This document shows positions 1 to 7,283 of a DNA stretch of 8,990 nucleotides, piece by piece. Both the position numbers and the translations under genes were made by a program. A model generated the notes under the pieces. That model was not told where the DNA came from. It saw nothing but the letters and a program-made list of their open reading frames with translations, and ran no database searches. Each line of letters begins with the position of its first letter. Positions within the stretch are counted from its first letter, which is position 1. Source of the DNA: an uncultured bacterium (GTDB lineage: Bacteria; Hydrogenedentota; Hydrogenedentia; Hydrogenedentales; CAITNO01); contig CALDSM010000444.1 of assembly GCA_937923585.1 (NCBI GenBank), forward strand, positions 1-8,990, in the 5' to 3' direction.

Positions 1-2
1 CT

Positions 3-404
3 GACGGGATCTTCAAGACCGTCTCGCTGCAATCTGCATACAAGCACAACACCACTGATTACTTCGCCGACAACTTGCAGAACATGGTTGCCATAGCAGC
101 CAGCAGGAACATCATACCCATCCTGATGACTTTTGCGCTGAGTCCGGAACGGTTTCCAGACCAGGCCTCCTGTCAGGATATTCGCACAACAACGGTTGAC
201 GGCATTGACGAGATGAACGCCGTGATTCGCCGTGTGGCGCAGGAGTCCGGGGCGCTTCTGTTTGATTTGGCGCAGGTCATGCCCAAAGACAAAAGGTACT
301 TCGAGGACTTCTGCCACAACAATGAAGAAGGGGCGAAGTTCAAGGCGAACCTTGTCGCCGACTTTATCGTCTCGAAGAAGGAAGGCGCTTTGCCACGGTT
401 GTAG
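3..404 (+). CDS. SGNH/GDSL-type hydrolase, C-terminal fragment (5' end outside window)
   Basis: The reading frame is open from the first complete codon at position 3 to the TAG at 402-404, so the gene enters from the left and about 133 C-terminal residues are visible. A TTG at 75 could be read as a start, but it has no ribosome binding site and the frame is open before it. The fragment shows alternating beta-strand and helix segments (VAIAASRNIIPILMTFAL, then ALLFDLAQVM). Near the end it has EDFCHNNEEGAKFKANLVADFI. The D-x-x-H in this stretch matches block V of SGNH hydrolases, which supplies the catalytic Asp and His; the following NxxG and helix are also typical. The nucleophile Ser, Gly and Asn blocks would lie upstream. 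Family members hydrolyse esters of lipids, carbohydrates or acetylated glycans; the substrate here cannot be told. A hairpin follows the stop by 24 bases. Confidence 0.72.
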   Translation, partial: DGIFKTVSLQSAYKHNTTDYFADNLQNMVAIAASRNIIPILMTFALSPERFPDQASCQDIRTTTVDGIDEMNAVIRRVAQESGALLFDLAQVMPKDKRYFEDFCHNNEEGAKFKANLVADFIVSKKEGALPRL

Positions 405-428
405 GGCCATGAATTGAGGATGCCCATC

Positions 429-453
429 CCGCCGAAGCCGCAGACTTCGGCGG
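429..453 (+). terminator. Hairpin after the SGNH hydrolase gene, candidate terminator
   Basis: Perfect 9-bp inverted repeat, CCGCCGAAG (429-437) and CTTCGGCGG (445-453), with a 7-base loop, starting 24 bases after the stop codon. The downstream bases (454-480) are pyrimidine-rich with scattered T runs rather than a clean U tract. Intrinsic termination is therefore plausible but not certain. A dispersed palindrome is the alternative. Confidence 0.5.
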
Positions 454-709
454 TCCTCCTCCTCTCTTCTGGGCTTGTTTCGGCCATTGGCGATTGTCAC
501 CGCTTTTGCGATGTCTATTCCTCTCCGGCACACTTGCCCTATTCAGCCGGGGCGAATCCCCGCCTGATTGGCAACGCTTCCATAACCTTGTGAAGGGCTG
601 GTTGAACAGCCCATCTGCCCGTTGAACACCCCGTGCCTGAGTCCGAGAAGGTTTGCACCAACGAGGCGGCAAGAGAAGCGCGTCGGCCATGAACGCGCAG
701 CGGCCGCCT
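454..709. other. Gene-free stretch between convergent genes
   Basis: Together with 405-453 this is about 305 bases without a believable gene, between the hydrolase fragment and the 3' end of the minus-strand membrane protein. Open frames here have no ribosome binding site and no recognisable protein pattern. It holds a small hairpin, CGGGG (548-552) and CCCCG (558-562), with outer partial pairing over 541-568. That hairpin is far from the minus-strand stop at 710. GTTGAACA occurs at 601-608 and 621-628, which may be chance. Confidence 0.5.
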
Positions 710-1402
710 CTAAACCGCTGCCGTGAGTTGCGCCAAGACCTGGCCAATCGTTTGCGCATGCGGCGCGCACACCTGCATGACGCCTCCAGCGATCATGAAC
801 GTGGTCAGCACCAGGAGTGCAGGGAAGGCAGTCCGGCGAAACACGCCCACGGTCCAATGCTGCATGTCCGTTTGACGCAGACGACGATAGACTCTCAGCG
901 TCAGCACCCCATCCAACAGCACCTCGCCGAAGAATTCCGGTGCGATCCAAACCACATAGGCCGAACTGGCAAACAGGGAAAGGGTTGCCGCTCCCAGTGC
1001 CAGATAGGCCAGGATTTCCCAAGAATCAATGTCCACAATGTCGGCAACGCCGTAATTCGGACCGTCCGACGGCAGATACGGCAATCCCTCCGCCGTCGTC
1101 TGGCACAATTCAAGGGCATCCGGCCGATCATTTTCCCGTATCCGTGACGTTGGCCTGTGAAACTCCAGCCAGATCTTGACGAGCAGAAGGAAGACTGCAT
1201 AGGCGGCAAGCACGCTGAGCCCATACCGGAGCCACATGGCATGCAGGCCGGCGTGGAGAAGCGCCACGGACACCAATAATCCCGCCGCCCCCGTCAACAG
1301 CACGATTAGGCTCATCTCTGTCCGGGGAGCGTTGTGCCGCGCAAGGAAACGACCCAATCTTCTGATATGCCGTTCACGCATTTCCTGTGCCTGATAGTCC
1401 AT
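710..1402 (-). CDS. Uncharacterised four-helix integral membrane protein
   Basis: 230 residues that I cannot assign to a named family. The N-terminus is basic (RERHIRRLGRFLARH). Hydrophobic segments lie at about residues 31-50, 57-79, 129-152 and 191-211, predicting four membrane helices with a polar loop at about 80-128. That loop contains the acidic run GVADIVDIDSWE. Between helices 3 and 4 lies an amphipathic segment, APEFFGEVLLDGVLTLRVYRRL, then a basic patch before helix 4. No catalytic or metal-binding motif stands out. The start at 1402 has a GAGGGG-type ribosome binding site nine bases upstream and sits about 23 bases after the predicted transcription start. An in-frame ATG at 1381 is an alternative. 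The gene is divergent from the alpha/beta hydrolase. Continuous hydrophobic periodicity and good coding composition make it a real gene; function is unknown. Confidence 0.75.
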   Translation of the reverse strand: MDYQAQEMRERHIRRLGRFLARHNAPRTEMSLIVLLTGAAGLLVSVALLHAGLHAMWLRYGLSVLAAYAVFLLLVKIWLEFHRPTSRIRENDRPDALELCQTTAEGLPYLPSDGPNYGVADIVDIDSWEILAYLALGAATLSLFASSAYVVWIAPEFFGEVLLDGVLTLRVYRRLRQTDMQHWTVGVFRRTAFPALLVLTTFMIAGGVMQVCAPHAQTIGQVLAQLTAAV

Positions 1403-1431
1403 GATTGATGGCCCCTCTGATTCACGGGACT

Positions 1432-1461
1432 ATTATGAAACGCCTGTTCTTGGCCTTTCAA
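1432..1461 (-). promoter_or_regulatory. Sigma70-like promoter for the membrane protein gene
   Basis: Read on the minus strand, TTGAAA (1461-1456) matches the -35 consensus at five of six positions. CATAAT (1437-1432) matches the -10 consensus at five of six. The spacer is 18 bases. The implied start near 1425 leaves a leader of about 23 bases before the ATG at 1402. This is the best promoter match in the 118-base divergent gap. The plus-strand direction has only a weak -10-like TATTCT at 1480-1485. Confidence 0.42.
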
Positions 1462-1507
1462 TATCCGTCGGGAATCCGCTATTCTGTGTGTCCGGCGAAC
1501 CAATCTC

Positions 1508-1513
1508 AAGGAG
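1508..1513 (+). promoter_or_regulatory. Ribosome binding site that sets the alpha/beta hydrolase start
   Basis: AAGGAG lies seven bases before the ATG at 1521. An earlier in-frame ATG at 1401 would overlap the divergent gene's start codon, has no such site, and would add 40 residues that look non-coding. The 1521 start is therefore preferred. Confidence 0.75.
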
Positions 1514-1520
1514 CGAGACC

Positions 1521-2711
1521 ATGGCCAGTTCCCTGCTGATGCTGCTTCCGCTGATCACCCACGGCGCCGACGCGATGTCCAGCGACGTGGGCGACTACTT
1601 CGGCTTTCTGAACCGGTACGCGGAAAAGCACTCCAATGCCATTTCCTATCTGACGGGCAACTGGCCCGACCGCGAAATCTGGAGCAAACAGGGTCGGGAG
1701 AAGATGGCCGAATTGCTGAACTATCACCCCGACCCGGCCCCTGCGCCCAACGCGGAAGTGCTGGAAACCGCCAAGAAGGCGGGCTACACCCGTTACCTTG
1801 TCCGCTATTCCATCACCGCCGACCGCAAGACGGAGGCGTTTCTGCTGGTGCCCGACGGCTTGGCCAAGCCTGCGCCGGCCGTGGTCGCGCTGCATTGCCA
1901 CAGCGGGTTCTACTACTACGGCAAGGAGAAGATAACTGAGACTGACAACCCGACCAAGGTGCTGGAGGACCTAATCAACGGAACCTACGGCGGGCGCTGT
2001 TTTGCCGATGAACTGGCCCGGCACGGGTTTGTGGTGCTGGTGCCGGACGCGTTCTACTTCGGTGTGCAGCGGCTTCCGTTGGACTCGATGCCCGAACGCT
2101 ATACCGAGGACCTGAAGAAACTCACGCCCGGAAGCGACGCGTACATCCGCGAGTTCAACCACGTCTCCGGCGACCACGAGAGCACCATGGCCAAGACCAT
2201 CTTCGACGCGGGCACGACCTGGCCGGGCATTCTCGTGCAGGGCGACATCGCCAGCGTGGATTACCTGCTGACCCGGCCCGAAGTGGACGCTTCGCGCATC
2301 GGCTGCATGGGCCTGTCCATCGGCGGCTGGCGCGCGGCCTACCTGTTCGGCCTGGACCCGCGCCTGAAAGCGGGTGTTGTGGCCGGCTGGATGACACCCT
2401 ACACCTCGCTGCCCCACCACCACTCCAAGAACCACACCTGGATGCTGCACGTACCCGGCCAGGTGAACTGGCTCGACCTGACCGACATGACCGCACTGAA
2501 CGGCCCCAACCCGCTCATGGTCATCAACTGCCTGCAGGACAGCCTGTTCCCGCTCGACGGCATGCGCGCCGCCGAGGCCAAACTGGCCGAAATCTACAAA
2601 CGCATGGGCGCGCCGGACAGCTTTCTCTGCAAGTATTACGACCTGCCCCATTCGCTCAAGGTACCCGCACAGGACGATGCCATTGCATGGCTGGAGAAGT
2701 GGCTGAAATGA
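1521..2711 (+). CDS. Alpha/beta hydrolase (dienelactone hydrolase / acetyl-xylan esterase-like)
   Basis: 396 residues from the preferred ATG. The catalytic triad is visible: the nucleophile elbow GLSIGG with Ser266, Asp340 in NCLQDSLFP after a hydrophobic strand (PLMVI), and His377 in YYDLPHSL. The HCHSG stretch at about 125-129, after the strand PAVVAL, is the usual place for the oxyanion hole. A lid-like insertion spans about residues 135-240. Overall this matches the larger alpha/beta hydrolases annotated as dienelactone hydrolase, acetyl-xylan esterase or Abhydrolase_7-like, which cleave ester bonds in small molecules or acetylated sugars; the true substrate is unknown. The first residues (SLLMLLPLI, then GADA) are mildly hydrophobic but lack a positive n-region, so export is doubtful. 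The gene stands alone: divergent from the membrane protein and convergent with the TPR gene at 2785. Confidence 0.88.
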   Translation: MASSLLMLLPLITHGADAMSSDVGDYFGFLNRYAEKHSNAISYLTGNWPDREIWSKQGREKMAELLNYHPDPAPAPNAEVLETAKKAGYTRYLVRYSITADRKTEAFLLVPDGLAKPAPAVVALHCHSGFYYYGKEKITETDNPTKVLEDLINGTYGGRCFADELARHGFVVLVPDAFYFGVQRLPLDSMPERYTEDLKKLTPGSDAYIREFNHVSGDHESTMAKTIFDAGTTWPGILVQGDIASVDYLLTRPEVDASRIGCMGLSIGGWRAAYLFGLDPRLKAGVVAGWMTPYTSLPHHHSKNHTWMLHVPGQVNWLDLTDMTALNGPNPLMVINCLQDSLFPLDGMRAAEAKLAEIYKRMGAPDSFLCKYYDLPHSLKVPAQDDAIAWLEKWLK

Positions 2712-2738
2712 TTGGCCCGGCACGCTCCGGCTTCCGGC

Positions 2739-2757
2739 CGGCCGAAACGTTCGGCCG
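2739..2757. terminator. Compact hairpin between convergent genes, candidate bidirectional terminator
   Basis: Perfect 8-bp inverted repeat, CGGCCGAA (2739-2746) and TTCGGCCG (2750-2757), with a 3-base loop, in the 73-base gap between two convergent stop codons. There is no U tract on either side. Position is the main argument for a terminator role. Confidence 0.45.
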
Positions 2758-2784
2758 CCGTGGAAGGATGGGTTCAGGATGCCG

Positions 2785-4821
2785 CTATTTCCCCGCTTCC
2801 GCGGCCTTCCTGGTCCACGCGGCGGCCTCTTCCTGACGTCCCATTTTGGTCAGCGCGTAACTCAGGTTGTTCATGGCCGAGACGCTCTTCGGGTCAATTT
2901 CCAGCGCCCTGCGGAGATAACGCTGCGCTTCTTCGTACTGCTCCTGGTACAGCAGGCATCCGCCAAGATTGTTCAGCACGTTGACGTTGTCCGGGTCCCT
3001 TTGCAGCGCCTTCTCCAGGCAGGCCCTGGCCTCGTCATAGCGTTTCTCAAGAATGTTGAGTTTGCCCATGTTGGTGAGGGCGCTGGTGTTTTTCGGGTCC
3101 ACCCGCAGCGCCTTCTCCAGGCAATTTCTGGCCTCGCCGTAACGCTGCTGGTCCATGGCGAGGTCGCCCATGTTGTTGAGGGCGTTGATTGATGCCGGGT
3201 CCAGTTCAAGCGCCTTCTCCAGATACGTTCTGGCCTCGTCATGGCGGTTCTGGTCCTTGGCGAGCTTCGCAAGGTTGGTGAGGACGCTGACCTGGTCCGG
3301 CCTGAGCGCGAGCGCTTTTTCCAGCCATGCCCGCGCCTCGTCGTTGCGCCCCTGGCTCATTGCAGCCAGGCCAAGGTTGTTGAGCGCCTTCAGGTCTTTG
3401 GGGTTGATTTCCAGCGCCTTCGTCAGACAGTCCCGGGCCTCGTCGTAGTCTCCCCTTTCCATGTCATAGGCGGCCACGTTGTCGAAAGCGAGTGCGCTCG
3501 TGTGTCCAACGGCGATGGCATGGAGGAAGAGCGTCTTGCTGTTCTTCCAGTGGCTGGTCTGGACCGCCGCGCAAACGGTCAGCGCGGCGAGCGCGGCAAC
3601 GGAAGCGACAGCCACCGCGCGCCGGGGCACTTTCCACGCCGCGGCCAGGTCGGCAACGCCCCACGCAACCATGATGAACACGCCGATCGAGGGCAAGTAG
3701 GTGTAACGGTCCGCGTGGGAGAAGTCGCCCGCCTGCACCAGTTCAATGACCGGCACGAGCGTGCCCAGGTACCAAAGCCATCCAACAATCAGATAAGGGC
3801 GTCTGCGGATTTCGCGCAGGCAGAACAGCGTGACGGCCGCCAGTATGACGGCCGCCCCGGCGACCTGCCACAGCGGGCGCGTGATGGGGTGCGGGTAAAA
3901 CGCCGCCAGCGCGAAGGGGCATGCGGTCTTGACCAGGTAGAGCACGTAGACCACCACGGCGTTGGCGCAGCGGTTCACGAGGGAAACCTTCTCGCCAAAG
4001 GACAGATTGTTGCCGCCCGCCTGCATGATATAAGTGCTCGCCGCGGAGAGTACGGTTATCAGAAACAGGGGGGCCTTCCACAGTGCCAGCCGGCCCATTC
4101 TTTGCGCCATTTGTCCCAAAGGCGCGCCGCGGTCCACCAGGTCGAGGGGCCAGTAGTCCAGCAGCAGCAGCACACAGGGCAGCGTCACCACCATGGGCTT
4201 CGACATCAGGCCGAGTATGAAGGCAGCCGCAACGGCGGCATAGCGCAGCACGCCGCCGCGCCGGACGTACAGGCCGTATGCCCACAGCGCCAGCATCCAG
4301 AAAAACGCGCTGAGCACGTCCTTGCGCTCGGCAACCCACGCCACGGATTCGACGTGGAGCGGATGCACCGCAAACAGCGCCGCGACCGCCGCGCTCTGCC
4401 AAAGCGCACCGGTCAGGAACCGCAGCGCCAGGAACAGCAGCACTGAAGCCGCGGCGTGAAAAACAAGGTTGGTGAGGTGGTGACCCCAGGGCTGCATGCC
4501 GTAGAGGGTGCAGTCCAGCATGTGCGAAAGCCAGGTCAGCGGATGGATGTAGAGCGCCTTCTCCGTGACAAAAGCCCACCGAATGGAGTCCGCGGTCAGG
4601 CCCGCCTGCACGTGCGGATTCTCGGTGACGTAGTGGTTGTCGTCGTAGTTCGTGAAATCGTGCGTGAGGGTCTGGCCGTATATGGCGACGCATGCAAGAA
4701 CAAGGACGGCGCACACGCCCGCGACCAGGCACCGCTGCGGGTGCTGTCCGGCGGTGCGGGGGTGCGCGGCGGCTTCCCGTGCGCGCGGTTTTGCCTTCTT
4801 TCCTGATTTCGGGGGTGACAT
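2785..4821 (-). CDS. TMTC-like GT-C membrane protein with seven C-terminal TPRs
   Basis: 678 residues. A basic cytosolic tail (1-30) precedes helix 1 (31-49). The first external loop carries NYDDNHYVTENP at 58-69, with the paired acidic residues D60/D61 expected at the active site of GT-C glycosyltransferases. Conserved blocks follow: HPLTWLSHMLD (93-103), HPLHVESVAWVAERKDVL (153-170), SKPMVVTLP (207-215) and DRYTYLPSIG (371-380). About ten membrane helices run to residue 421. Residues 443-678 are seven TPRs, each 34 residues and each ending near DP. This architecture resembles eukaryotic TMTC O-mannosyltransferases and many bacterial proteins labelled only as tetratricopeptide repeat protein. 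Inference: a polyprenyl-phosphate-sugar-dependent transferase whose TPRs bind protein substrates or partners. Donor and acceptor are unknown. It lies 98 bases after its paralogue on the same strand. No strong ribosome binding site is seen. Confidence 0.87.
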   Translation of the reverse strand: MSPPKSGKKAKPRAREAAAHPRTAGQHPQRCLVAGVCAVLVLACVAIYGQTLTHDFTNYDDNHYVTENPHVQAGLTADSIRWAFVTEKALYIHPLTWLSHMLDCTLYGMQPWGHHLTNLVFHAAASVLLFLALRFLTGALWQSAAVAALFAVHPLHVESVAWVAERKDVLSAFFWMLALWAYGLYVRRGGVLRYAAVAAAFILGLMSKPMVVTLPCVLLLLDYWPLDLVDRGAPLGQMAQRMGRLALWKAPLFLITVLSAASTYIMQAGGNNLSFGEKVSLVNRCANAVVVYVLYLVKTACPFALAAFYPHPITRPLWQVAGAAVILAAVTLFCLREIRRRPYLIVGWLWYLGTLVPVIELVQAGDFSHADRYTYLPSIGVFIMVAWGVADLAAAWKVPRRAVAVASVAALAALTVCAAVQTSHWKNSKTLFLHAIAVGHTSALAFDNVAAYDMERGDYDEARDCLTKALEINPKDLKALNNLGLAAMSQGRNDEARAWLEKALALRPDQVSVLTNLAKLAKDQNRHDEARTYLEKALELDPASINALNNMGDLAMDQQRYGEARNCLEKALRVDPKNTSALTNMGKLNILEKRYDEARACLEKALQRDPDNVNVLNNLGGCLLYQEQYEEAQRYLRRALEIDPKSVSAMNNLSYALTKMGRQEEAAAWTRKAAEAGK
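2788..3495 (-). repeat. Seven-unit TPR-coding repeat array, 102-bp period
   Basis: The C-terminal part of the 2785-4821 gene is seven consecutive 102-bp units, protein residues 443-476, 477-510, 511-544, 545-578, 579-612, 613-646 and 647-678. The string AGCGCCTTCTCCAG begins at 3005, 3107 and 3209, exactly 102 bases apart, and neighbouring units share long near-identical stretches. This indicates expansion by unequal crossing-over or slippage. The last two units resemble the last two of the paralogue, so the change in copy number is inside the array. Confidence 0.85.
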
Positions 4822-4889
4822 GGCTTTCAGTGAATCACAGGTTCAATTAGGGATGCAACACGCCCTGTAAACCGGGCGCGGAGCTGCGG

Positions 4890-4909
4890 CTGCGGACGTT
4901 CCTCCGCAG
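4890..4909. other. Hairpin between the two GT-C/TPR paralogues
   Basis: Perfect 7-bp inverted repeat, CTGCGGA (4890-4896) and TCCGCAG (4903-4909), with a 6-base loop, 11 bases after the upstream paralogue's stop at 4920 in the direction of transcription. It lacks a U tract, so it may be a weak terminator, a message-stabilising stem or neither. Confidence 0.35.
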
Positions 4910-4919
4910 GCGGGGGGCG

Positions 4920-6566
4920 TCATCGTTTTGCCTTGCGGGCCGCCTCCAATTCCTGGGCCTTCTGCAGATAACGGGACGCCTCTTCCTGCCGCCCCAGCTT
5001 GGAGAGCGTGGAGCCCAAATTTTTCGTGGCCGCATAGTCGTTGGGGTCCACCTCAAGGGCTTTTCGGAGCGGCGCCTCAGCCCCCGCGTAGTCCTTCTGG
5101 TACATGAGGCACGCGCCGAGGTTGTTGAGCGCCGAGAGGAATTTCGGATCCTTTTCCAGCGCGCGCTTCAGGTAGGTCTTGGCCTCCTCATAGCGCCGCT
5201 GGTTCATGGTAAATCCGCCCAGGTTGTTGAGGGCGTTGGTGCTCACCTGCCCCACGTCCAGCGCATGGCGGAAAAGCGTTCCGCTGTCGCGCCAGTGGGC
5301 CGTCTGGAAGCCGGCGCAGACCGCCAGCGCAGCGAGCGCAGCACACGAGACGGCCGCCACCGCGCGTTTGGGAACGCGCCAGGCCGCAGCCAGATCGGCC
5401 GCCCCCCAGGCGGCCATGATGAACACGCCGATGGAGGGAAGGTAGGTGTAACGGTCCGCGTGGGAGAACTTGCCGGCCTGCACCAGCTCAATCACCGGCA
5501 GCAGCACGCCCAGGTACCAGAGCCATCCGACGATGAGATAGGGGCGGCGGCGGATTTCACGCAGGCAGAACAGCGTGATTGCGGCAAGCACCAGGGCCGC
5601 ACCGGCCACCTGCCACATCGGACGGGAGATGGGGTGCGGGTAGAACACCGCAAGACCGGAGGGCCAGACGGACTTCACCAGGTAAAGCACATAGACGACG
5701 AGCGCGTTTGCGCACCGCGCCAGGATGGGGAACTTCTCGCTGGCCTCCAGATTGTTGCCCCGTATCTGCATGATCACCGTGCTCACGCAGGAAACCGCCG
5801 TGATGAGAAACAGCGGGGTTTTCTCCAGGGCCAGCCATCCCATCCTTCGGACCATGGTGCCCCAGGATGCGGAGCGGTCCACGCGGTCCAGGGGCCAATA
5901 GTCGAGCAGCAGCAGCACGAAGGGCAGTGTCACCACCATGGGCTTCGACATCAGGCCCAGGATGAAGGCGGCGGCGATGGCCGCGTACCGCACCGGGCCG
6001 GGCCGCCGCACGTACAGGCCGTAGGCGCCCAAAGCCAGCATCCAGAAGACCGCGCTGAGCACGTCCTTGCGCTCGGCTATCCAAGCCACCGATTCCACGT
6101 GAAGCGGATGCACCGCAAACAGCATCGCCACGGCGGCGCTCGGCCAGAAAGCGCCGGTTAGAAACCTCAACGCCAGAAACAGGAGCACCGAAGCCAGCGC
6201 GTGAAAGAAAAGGTTGGTGAAATGGTGGCCCCCGGCGTTCATGCCGTACAGGGAGCAGTCCAGCATGTGCGACATCCAGGTCAGCGGATGAAAATAGAAC
6301 GCCTTCTCCGTGACAAAGGCCCAGCCGATGGATTTGAGGTGCAGTCCCCCCTGCACCTGCGGGTTCTCCGTGACATACAGGTTGTCGTCATAGTTGACGA
6401 ACCCGTGCCAGAGCGTTTGGCCGTAAATGGCGGCGCAGGCAAGGATTATGGCGGCGCACACCCCCGTCGTCAGAAGTGCCCGAAGGCCCGGTTTGTCGCC
6501 CGGTTTTCGCGCGGATGTCCGCTTGGCAGCCTGTTTTGTCTTCTTTTCCGGCTTGGAGTTTCCCAT
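4920..6566 (-). CDS. TMTC-like GT-C membrane protein with three C-terminal TPRs
   Basis: 548 residues with the same plan as the neighbour at 2785-4821: basic tail, helix 1 at about 31-49, acidic NYDDNLYVTENP (58-69), HPLTWMSHMLD (93-103), HVESVAWIAERKDVL (156-170), DRYTYLPSIG (371-380), about ten helices to residue 420, then TPRs. Columns 31-440 align with the paralogue without a gap, about 314 of 410 identical by hand count. Only three TPRs follow (443-476, 477-510, 511-544). The frame is open to an ATG at 6620. The start at 6566 is chosen because MGNSKPEKKTKQ aligns with the paralogue's MSPPKSGKKAKP and both are preceded by a TTCACT at the same distance; neither has a clear ribosome binding site. 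Likely role, by family resemblance only: membrane glycosyltransferase acting on the outer face. It lies 121 bases after the flavoprotein gene on the same strand. Confidence 0.87.
   Translation of the reverse strand: MGNSKPEKKTKQAAKRTSARKPGDKPGLRALLTTGVCAAIILACAAIYGQTLWHGFVNYDDNLYVTENPQVQGGLHLKSIGWAFVTEKAFYFHPLTWMSHMLDCSLYGMNAGGHHFTNLFFHALASVLLFLALRFLTGAFWPSAAVAMLFAVHPLHVESVAWIAERKDVLSAVFWMLALGAYGLYVRRPGPVRYAAIAAAFILGLMSKPMVVTLPFVLLLLDYWPLDRVDRSASWGTMVRRMGWLALEKTPLFLITAVSCVSTVIMQIRGNNLEASEKFPILARCANALVVYVLYLVKSVWPSGLAVFYPHPISRPMWQVAGAALVLAAITLFCLREIRRRPYLIVGWLWYLGVLLPVIELVQAGKFSHADRYTYLPSIGVFIMAAWGAADLAAAWRVPKRAVAAVSCAALAALAVCAGFQTAHWRDSGTLFRHALDVGQVSTNALNNLGGFTMNQRRYEEAKTYLKRALEKDPKFLSALNNLGACLMYQKDYAGAEAPLRKALEVDPNDYAATKNLGSTLSKLGRQEEASRYLQKAQELEAARKAKR
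4935..5240 (-). repeat. Three-unit TPR-coding repeat array, 102-bp period
   Basis: Three 34-residue units, residues 443-476, 477-510 and 511-544 of the 4920-6566 product. Unit 2 (LGACLMYQKDY) corresponds to unit 6 of the longer paralogue (LGGCLLYQEQY), and unit 3 (LSKLGRQEEA) to unit 7 (LTKMGRQEEA). The units are more divergent from each other than those of the longer array. Confidence 0.8.
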
Positions 6567-6687
6567 GGCGACTAAGTGAACCATAGATTGCGGTGAAAAG
6601 GCAATGCATCCCGGTCCCATCGGAATGCCGGACGGGCCGGCGCCGGGAAGGGGGCAGGCCTGCGGTTGGTGGCGGCGGCCAAGGGCG

Positions 6688-7278
6688 TCACCGTCGCCCG
6701 ATATACTGGATCATCATCTGGTTGGCGAGGTCTTCCGCCTGTTTCAGAACGTCCTGCCGCTGAAGCACGTCGTCCCGTTTCGATAGGCCGCAGGCGCGGA
6801 TCAGATGGACGTGCTCTATTCCGTTGAACTTCATCATCTCGCTGTACCGGGGAAACACATCGGCAAAGCCCGACTCGTCGGCCATGCCCTGGGTCAGGGC
6901 GAACACCCTCGTTTTTCCCGGCAGCAGGCGCGACCGGTTCGGGTTGGTGATGTAATCCGGCGTGAGAAAGCAGTAGGTGCGGTCTATGAAGAGTTTCATT
7001 TGCCCCGTGACGTCGCCGTAGTACACCGGCGAGGCAAGGACAATCACATCCGCCTCCCGCACGGCCTGAAGCACTTCCGACAGGTCATCCTTCAGGATGC
7101 AGAATTCGGAATGCTTCTTGCAGGCCCGGCAGGCCTGGCAGCCCCGGTAGCTGAGCGTGTTCAGGGCGAACGACCGCGTTTCAGCGCCAAGATGCCTGGC
7201 GGTTTCCAGAAAGCACCCGGCGATCAGGGCGCTGTTTCCGTTCAGTCGCGGACTTCCCAGCACGGCAACGATCTTCAT
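6688..7278 (-). CDS. Flavodoxin-fold NAD(P)H/FMN oxidoreductase with iron-sulfur-flavoprotein-like Cys motif
   Basis: 196 residues, the normal length for the NADPH-dependent FMN reductase family. MKIVAVLGSPRLNGNS at the N-terminus is strand 1 plus the FMN phosphate-binding loop (residues 8-16). SPVYYGDVTGQMKLFIDR (83-100) is the second flavin-contact region, and CILKDDL (60-66) the linker common in this group. Cysteines at 47, 50, 53 and 60 form C-x2-C-x2-C-x6-C. That fits the compact motif (C-x2-C-x2-C-x4-7-C) known to bind a 4Fe-4S cluster in iron-sulfur flavoproteins of anaerobes. Family knowledge suggests cytosolic electron transfer from ferredoxin or NAD(P)H to an acceptor such as a quinone, oxygen or a xenobiotic; the acceptor is unknown. 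AAGGAG at 7284-7289 lies five bases before the ATG. No partner gene is adjacent; the downstream GT-C gene starts 121 bases later. Confidence 0.88.
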   Translation of the reverse strand: MKIVAVLGSPRLNGNSALIAGCFLETARHLGAETRSFALNTLSYRGCQACRACKKHSEFCILKDDLSEVLQAVREADVIVLASPVYYGDVTGQMKLFIDRTYCFLTPDYITNPNRSRLLPGKTRVFALTQGMADESGFADVFPRYSEMMKFNGIEHVHLIRACGLSKRDDVLQRQDVLKQAEDLANQMMIQYIGRR

Positions 7279-7283
7279 GCCAT

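Noticed and set aside
601..640. 20-bp tandem repeat starting GTTGAACA
   Set aside because: Only the first eight bases match well; too short and degenerate to call.
1401..1520. 40-residue N-terminal extension of the alpha/beta hydrolase
   Set aside because: It overlaps the divergent gene's start and promoter; a strong AAGGAG precedes the ATG at 1521.
3241..4446. 401-residue open frame on the plus strand
   Set aside because: It lies antisense to the GT-C/TPR gene at 2785-4821, whose family motifs and TPR periodicity are unmistakable. The plus-strand peptide is His-, Gln- and Arg-rich with no pattern, and its equivalent recurs antisense to the paralogue at 5265-6161, as expected of a shadow.
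5265..6161. 298-residue open frame on the plus strand
   Set aside because: It is antisense to the 4920-6566 gene and exists only because of high-GC codon bias there.
6683..6699. GGGCG/CGCCC hairpin as terminator of the flavoprotein gene
   Set aside because: A 5-bp stem that overlaps the stop codon, with no U tract; common by chance at this GC content.
2785..7278. A three-gene operon with a joint function (flavoprotein plus two GT-C/TPR proteins)
   Set aside because: The genes are on one strand, but gaps of 121 and 98 bases, an intervening hairpin and no biochemical link make joint function unsupported.
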